Positions 26,980 through 35,802 of a DNA stretch of 64,000 nt are shown one piece after another. Position numbers and translations under genes: made by a program. Each line of letters opens with the position of its first letter. Positions within the stretch are counted from its first letter, which is position 1. The stretch is taken from NCBI RefSeq assembly GCF_018130825.1, contig NZ_JAFCJS010000012.1, forward strand, positions 1 to 64,000, in the 5' to 3' direction. The notes beneath the pieces were generated by a model that worked only from the letters and a program-made list of their open reading frames with translations, was not told the origin of the DNA and did no database searches. Source of the stretch: Bradyrhizobium liaoningense. Its GTDB lineage: Bacteria; Pseudomonadota; Alphaproteobacteria; Rhizobiales; Xanthobacteraceae.

Positions 26980-27400
26980 GAAATACCTGGTCGCGGGGCC
27001 TTGCCCGGGAACGACGGGCGCGCCCAGTCCGCCCGCCACCCCCTGCAAGTCTTTGAAAAGCTACCCGGATTCGCGGGAAAAACAAATGTGACTGATGTCA
27101 CGGAATTAGCCGGCACGAGGCCTGCATGATGAGGCCCCGGAAGGGTACGGGGATGCCATAAATCGAGAAAATCGACTTGGAGAATTAACCAATGGCTTCA
27201 GTGACTTAGCTCAAATTTTGGGCGATCTATTGCCGGCAGGGCGATATCCGGTTAAGGGTTTGTTTGGTGCGGCGCCGCAAATTGCGCGCAATTCGGGGGC
27301 ACTCCCCGGGCCAATCCCTCAAACCTAAAGACGCTATCGCGCTACTCAAACAGTGTGCGCGCGCTTGGCTGGTCTTTGGCACTGACAGGAATGAACCGAG
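26980..27400. other. divergent intergenic region with CRP-like box
   Basis: About 420 bp without a supportable gene between the 576-residue unknown and the first caspase-fold gene. It contains a TGTGA-N6-TCACG box at 27087-27102. The remainder is AT-richer than the genes and presumably holds both promoters. Confidence 0.5.
27087..27102. promoter_or_regulatory. CRP-like box (one mismatch)
   Basis: TGTGACTGATGTCACG fits TGTGA-N6-TCACA with the last base changed; its core GTGAC-N4-GTCAC is perfectly symmetric. Centred about 115 bp upstream of the 576-residue gene and 306 bp upstream of the caspase-fold gene. Confidence 0.4.
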
Positions 27401-28252
27401 ATGAATGTAAGGCAGCTCGACATTTCCCGACGCACCATCGCGCTGGCCGCAGCCCTGATCGGCACGGTGTCGCTGGTGATCGGCGCCCATGCTGCCCTCA
27501 ACATGCGTGCGCTCGATGCCGCCAAGGCCGTGACCACCGACCAGATCACCGGATCGATCGGCCAGACCTCGCGCCTCGCGCTCGTCATCGGCAATGGACA
27601 TTATCCCGACGCCAGCGCGCCGCTGACGCAGTCGATCAACGACGCCCGCGCGCTGTCCTCGTCGCTGCGCAAGAACGGCTTTGACGTCGACATGGTGGAA
27701 GACGCGACCAAGGACGACATGGTCCGCGCCGTCAATCGCTTGAAGTCCCGGATCAAGCGCGACACCGTCGTCATGCTGTTCTTCGGCGGCTTCGGCGTGC
27801 AGGCGGGACGCGAGAGCTACATGCTGCCGGTCGATGCCGTGATCTGGAAGGAAAGCGACGTCCGCCGCCACGGCGTCTCCATCGAGGGCGTGCTCGAGAT
27901 GATGAAGGAGCAGGGCGCCAAGGCCAAGCTCGTCGTCGTCGACGCCTCCCGCCGTAACCCCTACGAGCGCCGCTTCCGTTCCTACAGCCACGGCCTCGCG
28001 CCGATCAGCGCGCCCGACAATGCGCTGATCCTCTCCTCGGCCTCGCCTGGCAAGGTCGTCGACGACGGCAAGGGCGAGCACAGCGTGCTGGTCGGCGAGC
28101 TGCTCGGCAATCTCAATGCGCAGAGCGGCAGCGCCGAAGCCGTCTTCAACAAGACCCGCGTCGCCATCTCCCGCGCCTCCGAGGGCGTCCAGGTCCCGAC
28201 CGTGTCGTCCTCGCTGCTCGAAGACGTCCATTTCGGCGAAGCCGGCGGTTAG
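27401..28252 (+). CDS. caspase-fold pseudoenzyme with N-terminal membrane anchor
   Basis: A 283-residue peptidase C14-type fold after an N-terminal hydrophobic segment (about 12-33) that should act as signal or anchor, placing the domain in the periplasm. The strands are clear: RLALVIGNGHYPD, KNGFDVDMVED, MLFFGGFGVQ, SYMLPVDAVIW, LVVVDASRRNPYERRFR. In active members the third strand ends in SGHG and the fourth in DACR. Here the histidine is F131 and the cysteine is S183, so it cannot cleave by the usual mechanism. The protein at 59245-60783 has the same two changes. A binding or scaffolding role is more likely. Confidence 0.88.
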   Translation: MNVRQLDISRRTIALAAALIGTVSLVIGAHAALNMRALDAAKAVTTDQITGSIGQTSRLALVIGNGHYPDASAPLTQSINDARALSSSLRKNGFDVDMVEDATKDDMVRAVNRLKSRIKRDTVVMLFFGGFGVQAGRESYMLPVDAVIWKESDVRRHGVSIEGVLEMMKEQGAKAKLVVVDASRRNPYERRFRSYSHGLAPISAPDNALILSSASPGKVVDDGKGEHSVLVGELLGNLNAQSGSAEAVFNKTRVAISRASEGVQVPTVSSSLLEDVHFGEAGG

Positions 28253-28279
28253 TTTCTCGCGGCAATCACAGCGGCCCTT

Positions 28280-28374
28280 GTAGGGTGGATTAGCCGAAGG
28301 CGTAATCCACCACTTCTCTCTCGTCTGCTTGGAAAGCAAAGAGGTGGGTTACGCCTTCGGCTAACCCACCCTAC
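28280..28374. repeat. GTAGGGTGGAT palindromic element, copy 3
   Basis: GTAGGGTGGATTAGCCGAAG opens and GGCTAACCCACCCTAC closes; inner arms GGCGTAATCCACC and GGTGGGTTACGCC pair. Lies between two convergent genes. Confidence 0.85.
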
Positions 28375-28385
28375 GAAGTCATGCG

Positions 28386-29279
28386 CTACTTCGCCGCTTC
28401 CGCGCTGGCCATCGCCGGGCGCACGGGGTCGCCTTCGCGGAGCAGCGCGCCGGCGCGGGCGACGACGACATCGCCTTCGTTGAGGCCGTCGCGAACCTCG
28501 ATATTGCCGCCCGACATCAATCCGATCTCGACGCGCTTGGTCTCGACGCGGTTGCGGCGGATCACCTGCACCACGGTGCCGGCCGACGAATACTGTATGG
28601 CGGTGAGGGGGACTGCGACGTTGCAGCTCTGGCCGGTCTTGATCAGCGCGCGCCCGCTCGCGTTCAGCAGCAGCCGCTTCTGCGAGGAGATGCCGATATA
28701 GACCATGCCCTGCTGGATGTTCGGCTCGACGGTCGGCCCGATGCGGCGCACCTTGCCCTCGAGGTCGCCGGCGCCGGCGATACGCACCGTCGCCGGCTGA
28801 CCGACGGCGAGCTTGCGCACATCGGTGGTCGCGACCAGGCCGACGAGATCGTATTCGCTGCGCGCCACGATGGTGAACAGCGCCTCGCCCTTGGCCGAGG
28901 CGAGATTGCCGATCTGGGCGGTGGAGGTCGCGATCACGCCCGCCACGGGCGCGGTGACCTGAAGCGTGCCGCCTTCGGGCAGCGCGAGGCGCGCCAGCAC
29001 CTGGCCGGCCGTGGTGGTGTCGCCGGCTTCCGCCAGCACCTCCGTCACTTTCAGGCCCGGACGTTCGGGCCGCACCGAGGTTTCCTCGCGCGCGATGATG
29101 GTGCCGGTGGCCTCGACGATGTCGGAGAAGCAGGATTTCGCGACCTTGAGCACCGTGACCGCCGGCCCCTTGGGCGCATCGTCATCGGCGGCTCCGGCCG
29201 GATATTGACCGAGGACGAGCACTCCGGCGACGGCTGCGGGATACAGGCTTCGAACAACGGCACGGGACAAAGGGCGCAT
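28386..29279 (-). CDS. efflux RND periplasmic adaptor-like protein (orphan)
   Basis: A 297-residue membrane-fusion protein of the HlyD/AcrA type with a signal peptide (about 1-30). It has the lipoyl halves and beta-barrel (RPERPGLKVTEVLAEAGD, VTAPVAGVIATST, EVRDGLNEGDVVVARAGALL). It resembles the adaptor at 57338-58267: both have a CFSD(I/L)V motif early and end with a matching G-D/E-VVA-AG segment. Unlike that one it has no RND pump gene beside it. It may serve the pump at 54195 or one encoded elsewhere. Start chosen at ATG 29279, right before the signal peptide. Confidence 0.85.
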   Translation of the reverse strand: MRPLSRAVVRSLYPAAVAGVLVLGQYPAGAADDDAPKGPAVTVLKVAKSCFSDIVEATGTIIAREETSVRPERPGLKVTEVLAEAGDTTTAGQVLARLALPEGGTLQVTAPVAGVIATSTAQIGNLASAKGEALFTIVARSEYDLVGLVATTDVRKLAVGQPATVRIAGAGDLEGKVRRIGPTVEPNIQQGMVYIGISSQKRLLLNASGRALIKTGQSCNVAVPLTAIQYSSAGTVVQVIRRNRVETKRVEIGLMSGGNIEVRDGLNEGDVVVARAGALLREGDPVRPAMASAEAAK

Positions 29280-29456
29280 CGGAAATTCCACGGGGGCTAT
29301 GCCTCCAATCGATAGCAGATGGCGGCAGCCCGGACTACGGCAGCGTTGTCCCAGCGCGGGATGCCATGCCGTCCGGGCTGACGCGGCAAGTCCTTGATTA
29401 GTCGCGGGATTGGACAACAGGTTCGCTGCCGGCCAGGCCGGCCCCGAGGGGACGGC

Positions 29457-29636
29457 TCAGCTCCGGCGATCGCCGAGCAGCCTGCCGGTGGAACGGTCGA
29501 TCAGATGCAGCCGCGTGCAGGCCGGGCACGCCACGGACACGTGCGTGCGATCGGCCGGCGCGTCGTCGAGCCGATGCTGCACGTTCATGCCGGTCTGCGG
29601 GCATTTGAAGAGGATATGGCGGTCCATGACCGCCAT
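29457..29636 (-). CDS. micro-gene: small CxnCxxC protein
   Basis: A 59-codon frame (56 from the ATG at 29627) reading MAVMDRHILFKCPQTGMNVQ at its start. It has a lone cysteine in FKCP and a CPAC pair in VACPACTRLH about 26 residues later, a spacing that could form a zinc ribbon with the histidines. Nearly every codon ends in G or C, as in the real genes here. No clear ribosome site. Probably a true small cytoplasmic protein; function unknown. It lies between the orphan adaptor and the propeller protein, both on the same strand. Confidence 0.6.
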   Translation of the reverse strand: MAVMDRHILFKCPQTGMNVQHRLDDAPADRTHVSVACPACTRLHLIDRSTGRLLGDRRS

Positions 29637-29695
29637 ATGATGGCAACGCCGGGTCCGGCGAAATTACGGATGATTACGTAGGCGGTCGTGCCCCC

Positions 29696-30820
29696 TCACG
29701 GCAGGCTCAGGAATTCCACCCAGTTCGGCTTCTTGCCGGTGGGGTAGGATTTCAGCTTGGCCAGCGCGCCGCTGCCCTGGTCGATCGCATAGACCGTCAT
29801 GCCGTCGGAGAGCTCGCCGACCGCGGCGAGGTAGCGCCCGCTGGGATCGATGTTGAAGCCGCGCGGCTGCTTCTCGGTCGGCACGCTGCCGATCGTGGTC
29901 AGCTTGCCGCTGGCCGCGTCGACCTTGTAGGCGGCGATCGTGTTGGTGGTGCGCTCGGAGGCATAGAGGAAGCGTCCGTCCGGCGTGATGTGGATGTCGG
30001 CGGCCCAGGGTTTTCCGGAAAACCCTTCAGGCAGCGCGGTGGTGCGCTGGATCTCGTCCCATGCGCCGCTCCTGGCCTCGTAGGTGAACGCGGCGACATC
30101 GCCGTTCAGCTCGTGGAGCAGATAGACGAACTTGCCATTGGGATGGAATACGAAGTGTCGCGGCCCCGATTTTTCCGGCAACTTGTAGGTCGGCGGATCG
30201 CTCGGCGTGAGCGCACCGGTGGTGGGCTCGAATGCAAAGCTCAGCACCTGGTCGGAGCCGAGATTGGTCGCGAACACGAAGCGGTTGTCGGGCGAGGGCA
30301 GGAAGGCGTGCGCGTTCAGCCCGGTCGGGATCACCTGCGTCGGCGCGCCCACCACGCCGTTCGCTCCAAGCGGATTCACCGCGACCTTGTTGCCGCCATA
30401 GGAGGCGCTGAACAGCACCTTGCCGCCGCGGTCGGTGGCGATGTTGGCCATGCTGTCGGCGAGCGGTCCGTTGCCGATATGGCTGAGCTGGCCCGTCTTT
30501 TGGTCGATCGAAAAGCTCACCGCCTGGAACGGCTGCGAGCGCACGCCGGCAATCAGCACGCGGTGGTCGGGCGTGATCGCGAGCGGCGTCGAGGACCCCG
30601 GTTTTTCCACGCCGGTAAAGGCGGCGGTCTGCACCGGTGTCATCTCGCCGTTCTCGGCCAGCTTGAACACGCTGATGTCGTTGCTGTCGGCGTTGCCGAC
30701 ATAGGCGAAGGTCTCGGCCATGCCGGCACGGGCTCCCAGGGTGAGGGCAAGAAAGGTGAGAGTGGTGGCGATCGCAGCGCGGGGCGCTTTGGATACGATG
30801 CAGCGGGTCGGACTCGACAT
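29696..30820 (-). CDS. secreted seven-bladed beta-propeller protein (lactonase family)
   Basis: A 374-residue protein with a signal peptide (about 1-36, ending ARAGMAE) and a YVTN/6-phosphogluconolactonase-type propeller: repeated blades such as FAYVGNADSNDISVFKL, HVLIAG-like, LFSASYGGNKVAVN, FVFATNLGSDQVLSF, FLYASERTTNTIAAY. Cytoplasmic members hydrolyse 6-phosphogluconolactone; this one is exported, so that substrate is unlikely and the role is open. GAGGAGA precedes the ATG at 30820, which decides the start. Confidence 0.85.
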   Translation of the reverse strand: MSSPTRCIVSKAPRAAIATTLTFLALTLGARAGMAETFAYVGNADSNDISVFKLAENGEMTPVQTAAFTGVEKPGSSTPLAITPDHRVLIAGVRSQPFQAVSFSIDQKTGQLSHIGNGPLADSMANIATDRGGKVLFSASYGGNKVAVNPLGANGVVGAPTQVIPTGLNAHAFLPSPDNRFVFATNLGSDQVLSFAFEPTTGALTPSDPPTYKLPEKSGPRHFVFHPNGKFVYLLHELNGDVAAFTYEARSGAWDEIQRTTALPEGFSGKPWAADIHITPDGRFLYASERTTNTIAAYKVDAASGKLTTIGSVPTEKQPRGFNIDPSGRYLAAVGELSDGMTVYAIDQGSGALAKLKSYPTGKKPNWVEFLSLP

Positions 30821-30946
30821 GAGCGTTCTCCTCGGGGCAGTGCGGCGTTGTTGTTTTGCCGGAGAGGATAGCGGGCGGCACGTTGCCGCACCAAATTCCA
30901 ATTGAGATCGATCGATGCCGAAATTGTATCGGTCTCGCTGGTGCGG

Positions 30947-31084
30947 CTATCGCACCGCAGCCGTCAAATTGCGGGAGGGCAGATGCGGTCCGGCCGGGCG
31001 GTTCGGCGGCCCGAGCACGGTCCACACCGCAACCGCGAGCAGGGCGCAGGTCAAGATGGTCGAGGCGACCAGTCGTTTTCGCAT
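30947..31084 (-). CDS. micro-gene: small membrane peptide
   Basis: A 45-residue frame: a basic start (MRKRLVAS), one hydrophobic helix (TILTCALLAVAVWTVLG) and a short proline-rich tail. AGGA lies 10 bases before the ATG, and codon ends are mostly G or C. It fits a single-pass membrane micro-protein, but such a short frame could be chance. Confidence 0.4.
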   Translation of the reverse strand: MRKRLVASTILTCALLAVAVWTVLGPPNRPAGPHLPSRNLTAAVR

Positions 31085-31174
31085 CAGCCCAAATCCTGTC
31101 TGTGCAAGTCCCGTTCGTCAAAGGCATGCGGCGACGCACGCTGAACATCGTGCACCGCAACCCGCAACGCTTCT

Positions 31175-31420
31175 ATGAACTCGTTCACAGGCGAAAACAG
31201 GGCAATGCCAGCGAACCAATGCCGCGCGCAGGCATTGAACGGTATGCCCCGCGAAAACGATCTCGAAGGCAAGCGCGACATGGGCGGCAAGCATGGCGGT
31301 CAGGCCGGCCAGCCCAAGCTGCCGCCGCGCCCGCACGAAGGCCCGCGCGACGAGGATGTCGTGGCAAAGCGCCACACCGATCAAACCGATCGCGCATCGC
31401 CGCCGACCAAATCCAAATAG
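31175..31420 (+). CDS. small hydrophilic hypothetical protein
   Basis: An 81-codon frame rich in charged residues, proline and glycine (KRDMGGKHGGQAGQPKLP, PHEGPRDEDVV). It has no signal, membrane segment or known motif and would be largely disordered. Codon third positions are GC-rich in the part from the ATG at 31244, which may be the true start; the first 23 codons are less convincing. No good ribosome site at either. It lies in a stretch of micro-genes between the propeller protein and the chemoreceptor at 31773. Confidence 0.45.
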   Translation: MNSFTGENRAMPANQCRAQALNGMPRENDLEGKRDMGGKHGGQAGQPKLPPRPHEGPRDEDVVAKRHTDQTDRASPPTKSK

Positions 31421-31516
31421 CGCCTCGCTTGCGCCGCGCTCGCGTCAGGAACGGCAGCCTCGCCTTGCCGTTACCCTGATCCCGCAGGCGGAGGACGCCA
31501 GAACGGAGGGTGGCAC

Positions 31517-31639
31517 GTGTTTTGGATTTATTGGGACACCGCCTGGTCGATCATCATCAGCGGCATCATGTTCACCACAATCGTCACGCATCCCGACGCC
31601 GAGTTCGTCGAGATCCAGGCGGCCAAGCAGGTGAAATGA
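31517..31639 (+). CDS. micro-gene: 40-residue membrane protein
   Basis: GTG start with a strong ribosome site (GGAGGG at 31505-31510, 6 bases before). The peptide starts with aromatic residues (FWIYWDTAWS), has a hydrophobic helix (IIISGIMFTTIV) and a polar tail (HPDAEFVEIQAAKQVK). Good initiation signal, GC-rich third positions and amphipathic layout argue for a real small membrane protein. Function unknown. Confidence 0.6.
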   Translation: MFWIYWDTAWSIIISGIMFTTIVTHPDAEFVEIQAAKQVK

Positions 31640-31772
31640 GCCTGTCACGCCTTTAGGTCTTCATCTCCGTATCTCACTGGCCCTGCCCACGCGCCGCGGG
31701 CGGGCTTGGTGAACGGATTCTTAGGGGCCGGCCGGTATTTTTCTGCATCTTTTCCGCAGAGATCCGGCTCCC

Positions 31773-33872
31773 ATGGCATTGTTCGGCAATCCCTCCATTC
31801 GTTCCGTTCTCGGCGCCATCATCGGCGTCCTTGGCCTGTTCCTGGTTGGGCAGCTCGCGACCGGTTTGCTTGGGGCCATTGAACGCAATGGCGCCGCGCA
31901 GAAGGTCGAACGTTTCGCCAGCACCGACCAGCAGCTGTTTGCGACGCTGCTCGGCTTCCGGCTCGAACGCGGCACCTTCCTGTCGGCGCTGGTCGCGGAT
32001 GCGCCGGCGAATGCCAATGCCGATAACCGCATCGCCACCAACCGGCAGTTGTCCGAAGCCGCCTACAAAAGCGTGCTCGAGCGTCTCGACGGCGTAGCCG
32101 ATCTGCGCCTCGCCGCTGCGCTCGGCAAGCTCGTCGCGATCCATGACGCGCTCGTGCCGCTGCGGCCCAAAGCGGAAGCCGCCATTCACCAGACCAAGGC
32201 GGAGCGTGATCCGAAGGTCGGCGACGAGTTTCGCAAGGCCGCGCAGGATTATCTCGATGCGATCCTGGCCCTGACCGCCGAGCTCGAGAACGCACTCAAG
32301 CTCACCGATCCCGTGGTCGATCATCTGCTCGCCGTGAAGCAGTCGGCCTGGGCCGCGCGAAATTTCGGCGGCCTCGTCGCCATTCGCCTGGAAACTGCGG
32401 CCGCGAGCGGCAGGCCCTGGAGTGCCGCCGACATGGTCGGCGCCGCCGAGGACACCGGCCGCGCCAAGCAGGCCTGGAGCCAGGTGCTCGACGCAGCCGC
32501 TCGCCCCGATGCGCCGGCAAGCCTCACCGACGTCATCGCGCGCTCGAAGCAGGGCGAGGCCGCCGCCATGACGGAGCGCCAGCAGGGCTTCATCAAGGCG
32601 CTGAGCAACAACCAGACCATCGACATCAAGATCGAGGATCTGTCGAAGCTCAACACGGCGATCCTCAATTCCAGCGTCGAGGCGGGCCAGGCCGCGCTCG
32701 CCGAAATGGTCGCTCGCGCCGGACAGCAGATGATTTCGGCGAAATGGAGCCTCGCGCTGAATGGCGGGATGATGCTGGTTGCGCTCGCCATCACATTGTT
32801 CGGCTTCATCCTGGTGAACCGCCGCGTCAGCACGCCGATCCGCAAGATGACGCAGGCGATGCGTCGCCTCGCCGAACGCGACTATGCGATCGAGCTCGCC
32901 GGCAGCGAGCGCGGCGACGAGATCGGCGAAATGTCGCGCGCGGTCGCCGTGTTCAGGGAGAACATGATCGCCGGCGATCGTCTTGCCGAGGAGCAGGCCG
33001 CCGAGCAGGCAAAGAAGGAGCGGCGCCAGCTTGCCGTCGAACGGCTGATCGAACAGTTCGAGAAGACCGTCACGGAATCGCTGCACACGCTCGCCTCCGC
33101 CTCGGGCGAGCTGAACGCCACCGCGCAGTCGATGTCGTCGACCGCCGAGCAGGGCTCGTCCAAGGCCGCTTCGGTCGCAAGCCTCTCGGGCGATGCCTCG
33201 TCCAACGTGCAGACGGTTGCCGCGGCCACGGAGCAGCTTTCGGCCTCGATCAGCGAGATCAGCCGTCAGGTCGCCGAATCCTCCAGCATTGCCGGCGCCG
33301 CCTCCGCTGAGGCCGATCGTACCAATGCCGAGGTGCAGGCGCTGGCCGATGCCGCGCAGCGCATCGGCGACGTCGTCGCGCTGATCACCGGCATTGCCGA
33401 GCAGACCAATCTGCTCGCGCTCAACGCCACCATCGAGGCGGCGCGCGCCGGCGAAGCCGGCCGCGGCTTTGCGGTGGTCGCATCGGAAGTGAAGAACCTC
33501 GCCACGCAGACCGCGAAGGCGACCGAGGAGATCACCGGCCAGGTCGCCGCGATCCAGGGCGCGACCCAATCCTCGGTGACCGCGATCCAGTCGATCGGCA
33601 CCACCATCCAGCGGGTCAACGAGATTGCGGCCGCGATCGCGGCGGCCGTCGAGCAGCAGGGCGCTGCGACGCGCGAGATCGCACGCAACGTGCAGCAGGC
33701 CTCGCAGGGCACCAATGAGGTCTCGCGCCACATCTCCGGCGTGTCGCAGGCCGCCGGCCAGACCGGCGCCGCCGCCGGCGAGGTGCTGGATTCCGCAAAA
33801 ATGCTGGCGCGCCTGTCGGATGATCTGAAGCGCGACGTCGACCGCTTCGTCGGCGACCTCAGGGCGGCGTAA
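31773..33872 (+). CDS. methyl-accepting chemotaxis protein
   Basis: A 699-residue chemoreceptor: membrane segment 1 about 11-33 (VLGAIIGVLGLFLVGQLA), a helical periplasmic domain to about 325 similar in style to nitrate/nitrite-type four-helix sensors, membrane segment 2 about 326-348 (LNGGMMLVALAITLFGFILV), HAMP, then the signalling domain with hairpin NLLALNATIEAARAGEAGRG around 545-565. It differs from the receptor at 8359 in its sensor but shares the signalling tip. No C-terminal CheR-tethering peptide. A palindromic repeat follows the stop. Confidence 0.92.
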   Translation: MALFGNPSIRSVLGAIIGVLGLFLVGQLATGLLGAIERNGAAQKVERFASTDQQLFATLLGFRLERGTFLSALVADAPANANADNRIATNRQLSEAAYKSVLERLDGVADLRLAAALGKLVAIHDALVPLRPKAEAAIHQTKAERDPKVGDEFRKAAQDYLDAILALTAELENALKLTDPVVDHLLAVKQSAWAARNFGGLVAIRLETAAASGRPWSAADMVGAAEDTGRAKQAWSQVLDAAARPDAPASLTDVIARSKQGEAAAMTERQQGFIKALSNNQTIDIKIEDLSKLNTAILNSSVEAGQAALAEMVARAGQQMISAKWSLALNGGMMLVALAITLFGFILVNRRVSTPIRKMTQAMRRLAERDYAIELAGSERGDEIGEMSRAVAVFRENMIAGDRLAEEQAAEQAKKERRQLAVERLIEQFEKTVTESLHTLASASGELNATAQSMSSTAEQGSSKAASVASLSGDASSNVQTVAAATEQLSASISEISRQVAESSSIAGAASAEADRTNAEVQALADAAQRIGDVVALITGIAEQTNLLALNATIEAARAGEAGRGFAVVASEVKNLATQTAKATEEITGQVAAIQGATQSSVTAIQSIGTTIQRVNEIAAAIAAAVEQQGAATREIARNVQQASQGTNEVSRHISGVSQAAGQTGAAAGEVLDSAKMLARLSDDLKRDVDRFVGDLRAA

Positions 33873-33883
33873 GCCAAAGATCC

Positions 33884-33964
33884 GTAGGGTGGGCAAAGCG
33901 TAAGCGTGCCCACCACGTCTAGATGGTGGGCACGGCGCGAAGAGCGCGCCTTTGCCCACCCTAC
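33884..33964. repeat. GTAGGGTGGGC palindromic element, copy 4
   Basis: Opens GTAGGGTGGGCAAAGCG, closes TTTGCCCACCCTAC, inner arms GTGCCCACCA and TGGTGGGCAC. Nearly the same as copy 1; between convergent genes. Confidence 0.85.
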
Positions 33965-33981
33965 AAAAACCGTCGTCGCAA

Positions 33982-35706
33982 TCACTGCACCATCGCCGCA
34001 GCGATCTTCTCCGCCGTCATCAGCACCGGAAAGTTGGTGTTGGCGCACGGCACCACCGGAAAGATCGAGGCGTCGACGACGCGCAGGCCCTGGATGCCCT
34101 TGACGCGGCCCTGGTTGTCGACCACCGCCATCGGATCGTCGGCCCGGCCCATGCGGCATGAGCAGGAGGCGTGCCAGACGCCGATGGTCGCCTTGCGCAC
34201 GAAGGCTTCCAGCGCCTCGTCGTCGTTCATCACCTGGTCGAAGGTGAAGCCCTCGACGACGAAATTGTCGATCAGATAGTGACGTAGCGCCGCCGGACCG
34301 TCCATCAGGGTTGCCGCGATCCTGGTCAGGATCTTGTTCCTGCTGTTGACCACGCCGATCTTGCGGACCTTGTCGGTATAGGCAGCCGGGAACGGCTTGT
34401 CCGTCACCTTCCTGACGATGTCGCTCATCTGCACCGCCGCCATCTTGCGGAAGCCGCTCATCAGGCGCTCGAGGTCGCGCCGGTCCGACAGCAGATTGAA
34501 CTCGACGATCGGCTCGGCCGCGGGATCGCGCGAGGCGAGCTTGACCTGTCCGGTCTCGGAATAGGTCTTGTTGACGAAGGTCAGCAGCGAGCCGATCTGC
34601 GCGCCGACCGCGTGCCAGGCCGATTTGCTGAGAACGACGACGAACATGTCGCCCTTCGGCACGCCGGCGAGGCCCGAGGAATAGCGCAGGCCGAGCTGCA
34701 TGTGGCGCCTTGTGTGCTCGTTCATGCGCGCGCCGCGGCGGACGAAGGACGACAGCGAGATCGAGGGATGATCCATCAGGCGCTGGCCGACACCCGGCAA
34801 GCCCATCAGCACGGGAATCCCCAAGTCCTTGAGGTGGCCGACCGGGCCGATGCCGGCGCGGAGCAGATGCGCCGGCGAATGGATAGCGCCGCTGGAGAGA
34901 ACGATCTCGCGTCCGCGGAATTCCTGCTCGCGCCCGTCGACCACGGCTTTCACGCCGACGCATTGCGTGCCCTCGAACAGCAGCTGGCGCACTTGCGTGT
35001 TGGTGGAGATGGTGAGGTTGGCGCGCTGGCGCGTGGTGCGATCGAGATAGCCCATCGCGGCCGAGACGCGCTGCTCGGCCTGGTTGGAATGCGTCACCGG
35101 GAAATAGCCGTCGACAAACTCGCCGTTCTGGTCCGCCACGAATGGATGCCCGGCCTGCTGGAAGGCTTGCGCGAACGCCTCCGAATGCCGCGTCCAGTGC
35201 GCCCTGGGAATTCTGCGTACCGGAATGCGGCCGTCCTTGCCGTGATAGGGCCCGTCGAAATCGAGGTCGCGCTCGACCTTCCTGAAGAACGGCAGCACGT
35301 CGTTCCACGTCCAGCCCTCGGCGCCGCGCGCATCCCACTCGTCGTAATCGGTCGGCGCGCCGCGATTGGCCATCTGGCCGTTGATCGACGAGCCGCCGCC
35401 GAGCACGCGCGCCTGCTCGTATTTGCGCAAGGGCGGTCGCGCTTCGTTCGGATTGTTGTGGCTGACGACCTGCGTCGTGACCTTGAGCTCGGTCCAGTGG
35501 AAGCGCGGATCGAAATAGGCGGTGCCCGGATAGCTGTCCCTGATCTCGGCCGGCTCGTTGCCGGGTGGTGTGTCCTGTCCGGCCTCGCAGAGCAGGACCT
35601 TGTTGGCACTCTTCGCGGAGAGCCGGTGGGCCAGCACGGACCCCGCCGAGCCGCCGCCCACGATGATGTAGTCGTACACGATTGGCGCTTCCTCTTGTTC
35701 TTGCAC
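33982..35706 (-). CDS. GMC-family FAD oxidoreductase
   Basis: A 574-residue flavoenzyme. The FAD Rossmann motif YIIVGGGSAGSVLAHRLS at about 13-30, the ARVLGGGSSINGQMANRG segment near 95, GAIHSPAHLLRAGIGP near 255 and the C-terminal catalytic pair in WHASCSCRMG and NTNFP identify a glucose-methanol-choline oxidoreductase. These oxidise alcohols to aldehydes with an unspecified acceptor; the relation to choline dehydrogenase is only at family level. No signal peptide. The GTG at 35706 is used; a GTG at 35679 has the better ribosome site (GAGGAAG) and may be the true start. Confidence 0.88.
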   Translation of the reverse strand: MQEQEEAPIVYDYIIVGGGSAGSVLAHRLSAKSANKVLLCEAGQDTPPGNEPAEIRDSYPGTAYFDPRFHWTELKVTTQVVSHNNPNEARPPLRKYEQARVLGGGSSINGQMANRGAPTDYDEWDARGAEGWTWNDVLPFFRKVERDLDFDGPYHGKDGRIPVRRIPRAHWTRHSEAFAQAFQQAGHPFVADQNGEFVDGYFPVTHSNQAEQRVSAAMGYLDRTTRQRANLTISTNTQVRQLLFEGTQCVGVKAVVDGREQEFRGREIVLSSGAIHSPAHLLRAGIGPVGHLKDLGIPVLMGLPGVGQRLMDHPSISLSSFVRRGARMNEHTRRHMQLGLRYSSGLAGVPKGDMFVVVLSKSAWHAVGAQIGSLLTFVNKTYSETGQVKLASRDPAAEPIVEFNLLSDRRDLERLMSGFRKMAAVQMSDIVRKVTDKPFPAAYTDKVRKIGVVNSRNKILTRIAATLMDGPAALRHYLIDNFVVEGFTFDQVMNDDEALEAFVRKATIGVWHASCSCRMGRADDPMAVVDNQGRVKGIQGLRVVDASIFPVVPCANTNFPVLMTAEKIAAAMVQ

Positions 35707-35802
35707 GAGGAGGCTAGCGTGGATTTATCGCGAGGTCACCTCACCGCAATCGTCGGTGCACCATGAACGCCACGAATGGCCCGCGGCACGCGCGTCCGGA
35801 TC

